The notes under the pieces were generated by a model. That model ran no database searches and was not told where the DNA came from. It saw only the letters and a list, made by a program, of their open reading frames with translations. The translations under genes and the position numbers were made by a program. A stretch of DNA of 64,000 nucleotides from Vitellaria paradoxa (Eukaryota; Streptophyta; Magnoliopsida; Ericales; Sapotaceae). This document shows positions 13,621 to 25,552 of the stretch, in pieces; positions within the stretch are counted from its first letter, which is position 1, and the number at the start of each line of letters is the position of its first letter. The DNA lies in assembly GCA_019916065.1 (NCBI GenBank), contig CM034236.1, positions 50,186,690 through 50,250,689 of the forward strand. Direction: 5' to 3'.

Positions 13621-15513
13621 AATATAGTAGGTTGTGTTGCTGAACTAAATTTTTGACAGGTTACTATTATTGCATCTTTTTTAAGGTAAGAAATTAATAA
13701 AAGTGGGATGCAATAGTTTGTTTTGTTTTGTATAAAGTTCCTTAAATGGTTTCATCATTCTTTTGTATAGTTTTAGGAATTCTAGTTCAAGAAAAGTTTG
13801 GGGAATGCTCTGGTTTATTTATGTATATTTTATTTTATTAACACATTTTTACCTTACCTAGCAAAAAAAAAAAAAAAAAAAAAAAAATTATACCCAATGC
13901 AATTATATGGATCAAATTTAAGTAGATTGGAAAAAAAAAAAAAATTTCCTTTTTGCAATATACCTATGATCGTCCCTAAGAGTATGGCAAAACTATAGCC
14001 TTTGTGGCAAGAGAAGTTGATTTTTCAACTTGGTTTGATTAATAAGCACTTGAGAACGAACTTGAATATAATACAGTAATTATCATCTAGGGTTTAGAAC
14101 CCTGGCATGAACCCCTCATTATTTCCAACCAGTAATTATACATATCGAAATATCAACGGTCACATAAACTAGTTTAATTAGTCCAAACCAACGTGCTTGA
14201 CCTCGCTCCTTTGCCTGCAACGAAAAGGGTAAAAAGTCAATTACGTGGGAGAACGTTTAAGTTGATCGCACGTCATGTAAATTGAATGGATTCATTAATT
14301 TTCTAAGCACGAGGTGCGTTTGATTATCTTTAGTTGAACCTTCGATTCAACAAAAAGTTAAGGATTCGATCCATATATTTATGAAGGTGGGGGCCGATTA
14401 ATGACAGCAAGTGCCTAGCTTCACGCACCATTTGAGCCCCCCACGACGGATTTTCAACTTTCGAGTGTCGGCATGAGTGCTTTCATCCGTTTGTTGAGAG
14501 ATCAGTACTGAAATTAATATCTACTTTCATAAATATCCAATCATCTCCGGCATAACCCACGGGGAAGAAAGTGCAGCGAAAGTACTGCGTTTAAAATTTC
14601 TGCATCCGGATAAAATAAACCGAACGTAGAGTTGTCAGTCGGGCAAATCAACGGCCGGAATTGATCAATCGCTTTAATCATAATTAATTGATCTTTATAT
14701 TATGCTTTTGCCAAAAGACAACTAGCCCATTTGCTAGTATTTTGCTTTGTTAAAAGGGAATACTGAAATCAGGGATCTATGAATTTAAAGCTAATTCTTC
14801 TCATACAGGACAATAAATCATATTAACAAGCATATTGGTTTGAATTTTGACATTTTTTTTATTTTTTGATAAGTAAAATAATTTAAATAAAATGGAGAAT
14901 AAATTATAAAGTTCATATGGTATACTTTCGATATATAAAAGAACAGTTATCTTTGATATCTTTTATCAGAAGTGAAATCTATTTCATGAACACATTATTG
15001 GTTTCGAGAATAATGTCTATATATTATTGGGTGGATATGTACACCATTTTACTAATAAAGGATGTAAAAATTTTTTCAAATTTATTTTTAAATAGGATAT
15101 CAGTCTTCGGTCCCAATTCACTTCACTGACCTCTATATAGCAGTACGTGTTTAAAGGGTGTATTTATTCATAGGACATAAATGGAGTATTGGAGATGCAG
15201 CTTATCTTTTTAATTTGACTTTAAATTTGCATTTAATTTGTGGTATTATATATTCAAACTAGAAATTATATCTCCAAATAAGAAATATGCTATCCCATAG
15301 AAGTTATGTATTCTTTTTCTCAAATTAATTTTTTACTATAATTTGAAAGTCTAAAATTATAAATTATATTTTTTAGTTTTTTTATCTCCCACCAATTAAA
15401 TATTAAAAAATAATTTTTTGAGTAAAAAGGTTAATATTATATTATATTTAATTATATATATTATCATATGATATTATTTATATTTAGGGTATGTTTGGAG
15501 TCATAAAAAGTGA

Positions 15514-15528
15514 GAAAAATGTGATAAA
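15514..15528. repeat. LINE target-site duplication (3' side)
   Basis: gaaaaatgtgataaa, identical to 16527-16541. The two copies bracket the LINE. Confidence 0.9.
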
Positions 15529-16526
15529 TTGTAAACCAAACCAAACCAAACCAAGTATTTTCTCACTAGGTGGGTCGGTTATATGGATTTGTTGATGCCA
15601 ATTAGATTTGTTTAGGGCCATGTCCTCCGATAGATCTAAGTAGGTCAAGTCATGTTTAATAGTTTCTTTCCAACTTCTCTTGGGTCTTCCTCTACCTATC
15701 CTATTCCTGCTATTCTCCATACTTTTCACACTTTTTAACAGGTGCCTCCACTGGACTGGACGCCTTCTAACATGGCCAAACCATCTTAATCGATTTTCTC
15801 TCATTTTATCTTCAATCGGTGTTATTCCTACTTTGTTCCTAGTCTCCTCGTTCATAATCATATCTTTTCTTGTAATCCCGCACATCCACCTTAGCATCCT
15901 GATCTCCGCAACTGCCATCTTCTAACTATGATTATGCTTTACTGCCCAATACTCTGATCCATATAACAACGCTGGTCTAACCGCCACCTTATAATACTTT
16001 CATTTCACCTTGAGGAGGACTTTTCGGTCGCACAAGACCCCCAAAGCACTCCTCCATTTGGTCCACCTGGCTTGAATCCTATGACCTATATCAATATCAA
16101 TCCCTCCATCTTGTTGCACCATAGATCCAAGGTATATAAATTTATCTTTCTCTACAATCTTTTGTATTCCTAAACTTACTTTTATACTACCCGTTATCCT
16201 ACTTTGACTAAACTTACATCCGTTTTGCATTGGCTTAGCCTAAACCCTTTTGTCTCTAACGTTTCCCACCACAATTCTAACTTAGCATTCACTCATTCTC
16301 TCGTCTCATCTACTAAAACAATATCATCTGCAAATAGCATACACCACGGCACCTCATCTTGAATATGTCTTGTAATCTCATCCATAACTAAAGCATACAA
16401 GTACGGGTTTAACGCTGAGCCTTGATGTAAACCAATCGTGATAGGGAACTTGTTAGTCTCTCCACCAGTCGTCCGTATAAATGTTATGGCTCTGTCATAC
16501 ATATCCTTTATCGTCTCAATATATGC
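15529..16526 (-). mobile_element. 5'-truncated RTE-type LINE retrotransposon
   Basis: Read on the minus strand, three broken frames give successive parts of an RTE/BovB-like reverse transcriptase. First, 16526 to about 16293 has GLHQGSALNPYLYALVMDE and the catalytic LFADDIVLVDE (FADD core). Then about 16230-16000 has a KFIYLGSMVQQDGGID-type segment. Last, about 15918-15545 has the conserved RMLRWMCGITRKD and RENRLRWFGHVRRR. The element ends in a ttggt-type simple tail (about 15534-15556). A 15-bp direct repeat flanks it exactly, so it is a single target-primed insertion of about 1.0 kb. The endonuclease and most of the reverse transcriptase are missing, and frameshifts and stops show it is dead. 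The family assignment rests on these motifs from memory of plant RTE elements. Confidence 0.9.
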
Positions 16527-16541
16527 GAAAAATGTGATAAA
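16527..16541. repeat. LINE target-site duplication (5' side)
   Basis: gaaaaatgtgataaa, a perfect copy of 15514-15528. Confidence 0.9.
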
Positions 16542-17371
16542 ATGTAATTTGAGAAAATTTTTTACGTTTGGTACACACATATTAAACAGCATTTTTTTAA
16601 GATGAACAATAAAATTCTCGTTCTCAATGATTGAATTTCCGTTTGGACATATTCAAATTTTTGTATCAGTTATGACTTCTTTGCATTATAATCTGTCGAA
16701 ACAGTTTCTACAATTTGTTTAGACGAAAGTTAGTTGTGTGAATCCGTCGAAATAGTTTCTACAGTCCGTTGGAACGATTTTGACGACCCCAAAAAAGTAA
16801 TCAAAGTGGGTATCATTCAGTAATTTGGGAGTTCATAATGAGAATGACAAAAAAATTTACTATTTAATTAATCGAATTCTTATTATTGATTTTTTTTAAA
16901 AGGTATTAATTTTTTTTTAAATTCAAGAAGATAAAAATATATAAAAATATAATCAAAATTTTTAAAATTTTTACCAAATTTTTATTCACTAAACATGCCC
17001 TTAATCATCGAGGGGTTGTTTTGTTGAAAAATAGTTGAGAAAAAAGTACAGTAAAAGTATAAAGATGTGACATAAAATTGATAAGTGTTAAAATTTTATT
17101 GAAAAAAAATATAAAAAGTAATTAAAATTTGATAAATTTTGATATATTTTAATTGACCAAACAACCTCCGAACCTCCGCGATCAAACATACCCAAAATGT
17201 TCATACACCGAACACACACCTTTTTAAAATGCTTAATCAAATGCTCATAGTACACACTTCCGCTGTCTAGAAATAATGAACCATCAATTTGATTTGACAG
17301 TGCAACGAAAGATCATAACAATAATGAGTTCGCGTTGCGAGTGGATACATCAAAGTAGGACGATCCATTAT
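16542..17371. other. gene-free stretch with MITE-like block
   Basis: No gene. A short direct repeat with the word gtcgaaa(c/t)agtttctaca occurs at about 16695 and 16746. At about 17016-17170 there is a MITE-like AT-rich block with weak inverted ends (ggttgttttgttg and its counterpart caaacaacctcc), related to 8321-8475. Confidence 0.5.
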
Positions 17372-17381
17372 GTTTCTAGTA

Positions 17382-17647
17382 GGAGAAATGGGCCTGCAGT
17401 CGGCGGGCGCCCCCCGGGACTGCGGCCGCATGTATCGATCTAAAACGATGTCGTTTTAATTTTTTTTATTAAAATAATATCATTTTATTTAAATTTATGT
17501 ATTCAAATATAAACTGATATATTCTAATATGTTATATTCAAATATGAATTGATATATTTAAATATGAGGACTTAAGTAGAACGGTGTCATTTTGAAGAAA
17601 AAAAACACCGAAACGACATCGTTTTGGTCGACTGCAACCAGCAGCCC
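17382..17647. mobile_element. Mutator-like MITE with GC-rich termini
   Basis: A 266-bp element flanked by a perfect 10-bp direct repeat, gtttctagta, at 17372-17381 and 17648-17657. The ends are imperfect inverted repeats: both contain tgCAGTCG near the tip, and further in ctAAAACGATGTCGTTT at about 17431 faces aAACGACATCGTTTTgg at about 17610. The interior is AT-rich with repeated ata-ttcaaatat words. A 9-11 bp target duplication with longish inverted ends is the signature of Mutator-like elements. The element encodes nothing. The left end contains an unusually GC-rich run (about 17397-17430). Confidence 0.75.
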
Positions 17648-17657
17648 GTTTCTAGTA

Positions 17658-19186
17658 ATTGGAGGCTTATTTAGAGCTTTATACATGAGATTTTAGAAAT
17701 TATTTAAATTTGTAAAAATTATATTGTCGTAATTTATATAACAGGTGTTTAAAATAATAAAAAGTAAAATAAAGTAAGATAATTTAAGATTATTTATAAG
17801 TTCATAATTTATGTATGAGACAAAAAAATAAATAACTTTGAAAGATTTTTAAAATTTTTAGCAATTTTTCAGTATGATAAACACATCCATAATGAGTAGA
17901 AATTTTTTCATAATTTATACCATGAGTAAAAATTTTTAAATTTAAAGAAATTTGTAGATATTTAAAGAAAAAAGTGCTCCAAGCATAACCAAAAATTAAA
18001 AAATTTATATAAATTTTTTTGAATCCATTTAGAAGTTAAATTTTTAGTAATTTTTAATATTTTTTTTGGCTAAAAATTAGTAAGTGAAATTTTTTATGTT
18101 AGGTAAAACAAGTAACAATTTTTAGTTTGTTTTAGTAACTTCTGTGCATTTGGCAAAATTTTTGACATCTTTTGGTAACTTTTTATGTTTAGTAAAAATT
18201 TTGATAACTTTTGAATTAAATTAGTTATTATTACTGAGCATAAAAGTGGCAAAAATTGATATTTTGCTAAATACTAATTTGACAAAAGTTGGTTTATTTA
18301 TGCTGATTTTTAATTCACCAAACAATACTTATAAAATTTAAATTTTTATTTACTATATGAATTATAAGACTGTAATTTTTATAAATTTATACAGTGTTAT
18401 AACTCCCAATTAAGAAATACATAAGATATTTTTTCTTAAGAATTTGATGATGTTTTCTATTCTTGATAGTATAAATTAGGAGATTATTTTTCTCCTCTTT
18501 CGTTAAAATATAATGGAATTTGGAGGTAAAATATCATTATTAATTCTTTAGAGCACTCCACATATGCTTGTTCCTGAACCCATTGTCCGATGGTAGATCT
18601 CTCAACCAACCGGCTACAAGCTTCATGGCCAATTCTATGCTGCTTGTAGGATTTTAACAAGGGCTTTATGGCTGAATAGCTGGTGTATATGTATGCTTAT
18701 ATATATATATATATAGATCAATATTCACTAAAACTCGCCTAAAATTAAACATATATGCACAAACTAATTATAGATATATGATACAACATAAAATTATATC
18801 ATCAGATTGCAATGGGTTATAGACATGCGGTCTCTGTATAAATGTTAATTAACATATTAATATTAGACACTTAAAATTAATTTTACACTTTGAAGTTCAT
18901 TAAAATAACTCATCATAATTCACCTCGCTCTAAGGCTTCATTTAGAACGCTTAGAAAAAGTTAGAACGCTTAGAAAAGTTAGCTATTGGCAGGTATAATT
19001 TATTAGCTTTTGGTAGATATAGATAACTTATTTTTTTTTTTAAATGACTAAAAATATTATCTTTTTATATCTTAAATTTTCAAATAATTTACAGGTCTTT
19101 GTCAACCACTACAAATATACATATACATATATATATATATAATTAGTATTATTCTGCATAACAACTACGTACCAAAAAAAAATTTG
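17658..19186. other. gene-free AT-rich stretch
   Basis: No gene recognised. It contains AT-rich repeat blocks with words such as aatttttataaattt and gagacaaa/cataatttat that recur elsewhere in the window (21180-21310, 36285-36410), an AT microsatellite at 18699-18714 and another near 19120. Confidence 0.55.
18699..18714. repeat. (AT)n microsatellite
   Basis: Uninterrupted AT dinucleotides. Confidence 0.85.
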
Positions 19187-19387
19187 CCCCCACGGGGTAG
19201 TTCAATAGTTAAAAAAGATTTCGCGACAAACTGCAAACTCGTACGTCATAAATTCGAATCATATTGGAATTAGACTCGCGATTAAATTAGTTGTATTTTA
19301 GGGTGTAGCCTCTCGCCTCTAATTTGGTAAGGTGGGATAATTCCAGTGGTTACTATTTATCTTAAGTTATGGGTAAAAAAAAAAATT
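19187..19387 (+). mobile_element. tRNA-derived SINE
   Basis: The 5' part resembles a tRNA gene: an A-box-like tagttcaatagtta at about 19198 and a B-box-like attcgaatc at about 19252, roughly 50 bp apart as in tRNA promoters. A tRNA-unrelated body follows (gcctctcgcctctaatttgg at about 19306), then gggt and a run of A at about 19374-19385. The A run and attt beyond it resemble aaaaaaaaattt just upstream (about 19174-19184). That may be the target duplication, but the A tail makes it ambiguous. It is not a working tRNA: the stem pairing expected of an acceptor arm is absent. Confidence 0.65.
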
Positions 19388-19887
19388 TAAATTGAAATTT
19401 TAGACTTAATTCTATTGTTTGCATGTCTTTCCGTGCATAGATGAGCTTAGTTGTCAGATTGGCAATTAAGCTTTTGACCTTGCTTGGTCAAGTTTAACCT
19501 ACTACGAAACTATTTTACCTAAAAAATTGATCGGAATTGTTTTTTCACCTTAATCATATTGTAATATCCCACTAGGGTTATGTCGACAACGAAGACAAAT
19601 CCACTACAAAAATTCTTCTTTAATTAATTACACAGCTATGACAGCACCGAGCATGCATGTCCACGTGATTACTGCACCAACAGTACTATCTTTTCCTAGG
19701 TGATAGGTCGATTAATTTATAGATTATTTTATATACTAAAATTTCATTTCACCTGTCACTTGGCATTTAAATAAAATTTAATGTCCTAATCCTTTCAATA
19801 GAATTCAATCATTGACACAATTGCATATATACCGTCCACCCGGCCACCCTCCTTCTCTCTCTATATATACATAGATATATGAGTGTG

Positions 19888-19931
<44 letters not shown>

Positions 19932-20083
19932 AGGTGCGTGTAACTCATATGGCCATTTCTAAGGCAGGAACAGTGAAACTTGCTGACCTCTCGGAAAGGG
20001 GTCGCTGTCCATGCGCAACAGACTCACCAGAAAAGAGCTATGGTGGTCCAGCCCCAGGACAAAACTTCCAAAGTTGGACTTGC
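19388..20083. other. gene-free stretch upstream of the GH3 promoter
   Basis: No gene. It contains the compound AT/AG microsatellite at 19889-19926. From about 19960 onward the base composition becomes markedly less AT-rich, consistent with the promoter region of the GH3 gene. Confidence 0.6.
19889..19926. repeat. compound (AT)n(AG)n microsatellite
   Basis: A short AT run passes directly into about 13 AG dinucleotides, about 500 bp upstream of the GH3 start codon. Confidence 0.9.
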
Positions 20084-20284
20084 TGACGTGGCCGAACTGC
20101 CCCACGTGTCGAAAACTTATTAGACAACCCTGACGTGGTGTGGGCCCACCTGTCCCCTGGTCACCATACACACCTCTAGTACAAAAGCATATATATCGAT
20201 ATCCCTTCCTCACAGAAATAGTACTCCGTCAGAATTCCCCAACAACTGCCAAGGTCCGGCAGTCCACGTAAGCCTCTGACGTGG
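20084..20284 (+). promoter_or_regulatory. GH3 upstream cluster: three TGACGTGG sites and a G-box
   Basis: TGACGTGG occurs at 20084-20091, 20131-20138 and 20277-20284, and a perfect G-box CACGTG at 20103-20108. All lie within 350 bp of the GH3 start codon. These contain TGACG and ACGT cores recognised by plant bZIP factors. Several TGTC auxin-response-factor core words are mixed in (for example tgtcga at 20107, tgtccc at 20151), but I see no canonical TGTCTC between 20000 and 20425. In the soybean GH3 promoter, bZIP sites near auxin response elements are known to contribute to expression. Use here is inference. Confidence 0.55.
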
Positions 20285-20304
20285 CACTCCGATGTCAACT
20301 TTTC

Positions 20305-20312
20305 TATATATA
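20305..20312 (+). promoter_or_regulatory. TATA box of the GH3 gene
   Basis: tatatata inside tttctatatataccatc, about 115 bp upstream of the start codon. This leaves room for a 5'UTR of about 80-90 bases. Confidence 0.7.
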
Positions 20313-20425
20313 CCATCTTGGTCGCATGGGTTGAAGCCACAACGCTCATTTGGAGTACAAATATTTAAAACCTTTAATATTACCGTAGCAATCAGTTCCT
20401 CTGTCGATTACTTAATTTTCCGATC

Positions 20426-23394
20426 ATGGCCGTTGACTCTGGTCTTCCGTCGCCGGCCGGCCCTCCGGCGAGCGAGAAGGACGCGAAGGCTCTTCAGTTC
20501 ATTGAAGAGATGACGATGAACGTCGACGCAGTGCAAGAGAAGGTTTTGGCAGAGATTCTGAGCCGAAACACCGAGACCGAGTACCTCCGGCGGTTCAAAC
20601 TCGGCGGAGCGACTGACAGAGACACATTTAAGTCCAAAGTACCGGTGGTGACTTACGAGGATCTTCAGCCGGATATCCAACGTATAGCCAACGGTGACCG
20701 CTCTCCGATCTTCTCTTCCCATCCCATCTCGGAATTCCTCACCAGGTAAAACCATCCTAACACCCACCAAATTGAAATACGGGTTTCAAAAAATAGTGTA
20801 ATATTGCTACACCATTAAAATTTTTAACAGAGAAAAAAAAATTAATTAAATGAAGTAGCTCTTTTCTTAGTCAATAAGCAACTCAGTAAAATATTATTTT
20901 ATTATAATTACACGAAAGTCACCGCAACTGTACAAATTTCTAATTAAAAATTTTAGTAAACTATTATTTTCCTTCAGAATAATAACAATGTTAGTCCAAA
21001 AGGTATAAAAAATGCTGCTACAAGAATTTTCAACCTAAATTTTACGCCAAAAAATGATGTGATAATTTTATAATTATAATAAACTATTACTTTAATGATT
21101 TATTTGTTTAAAAGTGATTGGCTCTTTAACAAAAAAAAAAGGTAGAGTGGAGGGGTAGTTTGGTTTATGGCACCGTTTGGTGTTAAATAAAAATAATATA
21201 AATTTCTACAAACAGTAATTATGAGATTATGAAATTTAAATTTTGTACTTGTAACACAAAGCATGAGATATTAATTTTTATAAATTTAATTAATTCCAAT
21301 CACACTCTATATCCTTTAAACAGTTAGATGATTGTGAAGATATAATATAGGGCAAGTCTGGCATGTAAATTTCTGCCAATTTTTGATTACTTTTATCTAA
21401 ATGTTAACAAGTGTTCATATTAGGTGTTTGGTAAAACTCAGTAAAAGTTGAAAAAATTAATAAAAATTAATGGTTTTATATATGGGAAGGAAATTATATG
21501 TTTGGTAAATTTTAAAAGAAAAAGTTGGAAGTTGAGTCCTTTTTGTTTTTAGTTTTTTTTTGGTTGATTTACCAAAAGCAGCCATAATGGTAGGGAGGAG
21601 AACCACACGCTGTTGAGGCCCATTGAGGATAATACATGTAATTTTACCTAGCTAGACTGCCATCTCTATAGGTCAACAACTGCGCCAAGCTCACCCTTTC
21701 ATTAATATCAATAATATGGTCAGAATACCTAAAATTAATTAATTAATTATTGGTCGACTGCTAAATACAAATGGTAATTGTACTTGTGTGTTGACTATTG
21801 AACTTGCAGTTCGGGAACATCTGGTGGTGAAAGAAAACTCATGCCAACGATTCAGGAAGAATTGGATAGAAGGCAATTACTCTACAGTCTTCTAATGCCC
21901 GTCATGAACCTGTAAGACTATGCAACAACTTCCTTTTTTTTTTTTTTTTTAGCTTCTCTATATAAAATATTTGTTCCAAAAAAAAAAAAAAAAAATTGAT
22001 AAATGAATTTGAGCTGTAACAGTTATGTTCCGGGGTTGGACAAAGGGAAAGCCCTCAACTTCTTATTCGTGAAGGCCGAAACAAAGACACCCGGCGGTCT
22101 ACTCGCACGCCCGGTTCTCACAAGCTACTACAAGAGCGATCACTTCAAGACCAGGCCCTACGACCCTTACAACGACTACACGAGCCCCAACGAGGCCATT
22201 CTCTGCGCCGACTCATTCCAGAGCATGTACACTCAGATGCTCTGCGGGCTCCTCATGCGCGAGCAAGTCCTCCGGGTGGGTGCCGTTTTCGCCTCCGGCC
22301 TGCTCCGGGCCATCCGGTTCCTCCAACTCAACTGGAGACAACTCGCGGACGACATCCAGACCGGGACCCTAAACCATATAATCACCGACCCTTCTATCCG
22401 GGAATGCATGTCTAATATCCTCAAACCAAACCCGGAGCTCTCCCAGTTTATCGCCAAGGAGTGCGAAGGCCAGAATTGGGAAGGAATTATCACCAGAATT
22501 TGGCCCAACACCAAGTATCTCGACGTGATTGTCACCGGAGCTATGGCTCAGTACATTCCCACTCTTGATTATTACAGCGGGGGGTTGCCGAAAGCCTGTA
22601 CCATGTATGCTTCTTCGGAGTGCTACTTTGGTATTAACCTTAACCCCATGTCCAAACCCTCCGATGTCTCTTACACTATCATGCCAAACATGGCCTACTT
22701 CGAGTTCCTCCCTCACAACCACCCCCGTGCTGATCACGCGCAACCCCGTCTTGTCGACTTAGCAAACGTTGAGCTAGGTATGGAATACGAGCTCGTGGTC
22801 ACCACGTACGCGGGTCTGTGCCGCTACCGAGTCGGGGACATCCTCCTAGTCACCGGATTCCACAACGCGGCCCCGCAGTTCAAGTTCATAAGGAGGAAGA
22901 ACGTTCTGCTCAGCATTGACTCGGACAAGACCGACGAGGCCGAGTTACAGAAGGCCGTCGAGAACGCTTCGGCGCTTCTGAGAGAGTTCGAAAGCAGCGT
23001 GGTTGAGTACACGAGCTTTGCAGATACGAAAACCATCCCCGGACATTACGTGATCTACTGGGAATTGATGGTGAAGGAGCCGCTGACTAAGTGGCCGACG
23101 GAGGAGGTGTTGAGCCGGTGCTGCCTGGCCATGGAGGAGTCGATGAATTCGGTGTATCGACAAGGCCGAGTCGCAGACAACTCAATCGGACCGCTTGAGA
23201 TAAGGGTTGTGAAGAATGGGACTTTTGAGGAGTTAATGGACTACGCCATTTCGAGGGGTGCGTCTATCAACCAATACAAGGTCCCCAGGTGCGTTAGCTT
23301 CGCGCCCATCGCGGAGCTTCTCGATTCCAGAGTGATCTCGGCGCATTTTAGCCCTGCTGCGCCGCATTGGACCCCGGAACGACGAGGTGGTTGA
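20426..23394 (+). CDS. GH3.1-like: GH3.1-like indole-3-acetic acid-amido synthetase
   Basis: Group II GH3 acyl-acid-amido synthetases adenylate indole-3-acetic acid with ATP and transfer it to amino acids such as aspartate, lowering free auxin; the enzyme is soluble. Three exons, 20426-20745, 21810-21911 and 22023-23394, join in frame with GT/AG introns to 597 aa, a normal length. ATP/AMP-binding motifs are all present: SSGTSGGER (residues about 107-115), YASSE (about 336-340) and YRVGD (about 409-413). The N-terminus ([10 protein letters not shown]) and the C-terminal [16 protein letters not shown] fit the GH3.1 branch. The middle exon encodes the ATP-loop and is only 102 bp. GC content of exon 3 is far above the flanks. 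These genes are usually early auxin-induced; the promoter has TATA, G-box and bZIP-type sites. Nothing is truncated. Assignment to the exact paralogue is from memory of the family. Confidence 0.95.
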
Positions 23395-23800
23395 GGAGAG
23401 AGCACGCCCAAGGATGTGTCAACTGGAGGCCAGGAATAAAATTGGCCAGAAAGATCTGGTTAGCTACCAACCAAACATGCCCCCAGGACTATGGACGAAA
23501 AGACAAGTCTCCCCCACACCCCCACTCTCTCTCTCTCTCTCTCGTCTCTTTCTCTTGTTTCTTTCTTGTGATTGTGAAGGGAAAGTGTCTTTGGTTTCAT
23601 TTTGAATTTGCTGGGCTTGGCTTTGTGTGCTGGATCAAAATAATTTGTAGGCATGTGTTTTTGTCTTTGGTCAACTTTTGTTGAAAAGTTAGAGCTATGA
23701 CTGCTGAAAATGTTCTGCTATTGCACTGATTTTGTTCCCCCTGCTGTTGAAATGATTTACATATGCATGGATTTTGTTAATTTAACTGCACTAAATATTA
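23395..23800 (+). other. GH3 3' untranslated region
   Basis: Downstream of the GH3 stop the sequence has an aataaa word at about 23434, a CT microsatellite at about 23525-23542 and T/G-rich sequence up to about 23790, then changes to ordinary AT-rich intergenic sequence. The poly(A) site cannot be fixed. Confidence 0.5.
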
Positions 23801-25547
23801 AGGGGCTTGTTGGGAGTGTAAAGAAAAATAAAAAAAATTAAAAGTGAAATTTTTAAAATTTTAAAATATAAAAAATTGTTTTGAAATGATTGATTAAATG
23901 TTTATATTTAATTTGATATAAAGTTATTAAAAATTATACAAAATAACACATGATAAAATTTAACTAAAGAATCTTGAAGATTTTGGAGTTTTGTAAAATT
24001 TTTTGATACAAATGTCAATCTAATTTTTTAAAAAATCTGGCAAAATCTATTGGAACGCACTATTTTACTGTGCTTCAACGGATTTTGATAAATTTTTTAG
24101 AAAAGTTAATTTTTTGGAATTTAAAAAAGTTAAAACTTTTGAAATTTTTAAAAATTTTTAAAACTTAGTTAATACTCCAAACAGCCCTTGGATGGTTTTT
24201 CTGGTTTTTTTCCTTTTTCTTATTACTTTTGGATGCATCGAGTTTTTTTTTTGGTTATTATAATTAGTACTTCTATATATCCGTCACTGCGGGGGAAGAT
24301 TAAAATAGGTTTTATACACGTACATAAGGTCGTTAATTTTCTTTAATTTGTGATGAACAGCGAGGTGATTCAACTAAAGAAAAGGAGGGGAGAAACATGA
24401 AAGCGTGACAGTCCTTGACAAATTTTGTTAACCATTGATCTAAATCAAACACTCCTGACAAAAATTTGTATGCAATTTACGGGCTGCTTGATGTGTTAAA
24501 AAATATCAAAATTTTTTAACTTCCTTTAATATTTTGTAATTTTCTTGAATTTTTTTTATTCTAAAAATTTCTCATTTTTTACAAATTTTTTATAAAAATT
24601 TTTAACTTTTTAAAGAACGCACTAAATACTTAGCAAGATAGAATTTGACTGTCTCAATTAATTATTTACATACCCGGACAGAACTATCTATGTCGATTGA
24701 TCTCAACCAACTGAGAAAAACCGCTGTATACCGCAACAATTTTTGCATGAATAGAGATGTGACTCTTTAAAAGCTGGTTGGCAATTCCAGTAGATATCTT
24801 AGGTTAAAAAGTTTTGTCATTTTTTGCTTTTACATCTACTAATGTAAAATACAGAAAAATGAATGTACACTCTAGCTGTTGCCGGTCGCCACGCCTTTGC
24901 TTCTAGAGTTCCTAGGGTGCTCCTACTTAAATCAAAGATGAAAGCGAGGTACGATAATCATTTGTTGCCACTGTTAAAAATAAATTAGAAAAAAGTTAAT
25001 TAGTCACTTATCCTCTTTTCCGACACTAGTCAATACTCATCAAGCAACTCATATACATGTATGTATGTATACATATATATATTCACTAGTACAGTAGTTT
25101 TTTTCTTTTTTCTTTTTTCTTCCCCCCCCACTCTCTTCTTGCGGTACCCTAGCATGCATTCTAAAAGTTGTTTTTTGTTTTTTTTAATCTTTTTGTGGGA
25201 TCGCATAAAATACATTCTAAAAAGCTAGAGATACTTCTGTGACAGTCCAATCGTAACTGCAATAGATGAGTACAAGACTCAAAATTAATTATTGAGATAT
25301 TGAATGAAATTAAAATTAAATTGAAAATACTTTTGTGATTGTTTAGTCTTAGCTGTTATATATCGATGAATACAATACTTAAAATCAATTATTTAGATAA
25401 TAAACTCTGGTATCTCTCTTCCAAACAAAGATTCGCTTCCATAATTTCAGCCCAACTTGTCAAATTTCGTGCTTTTTAACATTAACATGCTGCATCTATG
25501 TTGCGTCACCACGAAAAGGTCTTGTAATGCCTATTCTCAAACATGTT
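23800..25547. other. gene-free AT-rich stretch
   Basis: No gene. At about 23800-24190 there is a long AT-rich repeat beginning ggggcttgttgggagtgtaa and ending near tactccaaacagccc; the ends are roughly inverse, as in a MITE. A tatg/tata run at about 25060-25083 and a T-rich/C-run segment near 25100-25130 follow. Confidence 0.5.
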
Positions 25548-25552
25548 CTTCG
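25548..25552. repeat. copia target-site duplication (left)
   Basis: cttcg, identical to 27885-27889. Confidence 0.85.

Larger units (their letters stand above)
7577..15513. other. gene-free stretch with microsatellites and LTR debris
   Basis: No convincing gene. I see AT microsatellites at 8061-8083, 10506-10529 and 12924-12955, long A runs near 9660, 10412 and 13863, and a MITE-like AT-rich block at about 8321-8475 with weak inverted ends. An LTR-like fragment lies around 12212-12330, and a degenerate internal repeat at about 13450-13620. The segment at about 14100-14650 is less AT-rich but has no open frame that I recognise. Confidence 0.55.

Noticed and set aside
14310..14390. tRNA-like B-box ggattcgatcc
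   Set aside because: No A box at the right distance and no foldable cloverleaf.
19196..19262. tRNA gene
   Set aside because: Box-like motifs are present, but the acceptor and anticodon stems do not pair; it is better explained as a SINE head.
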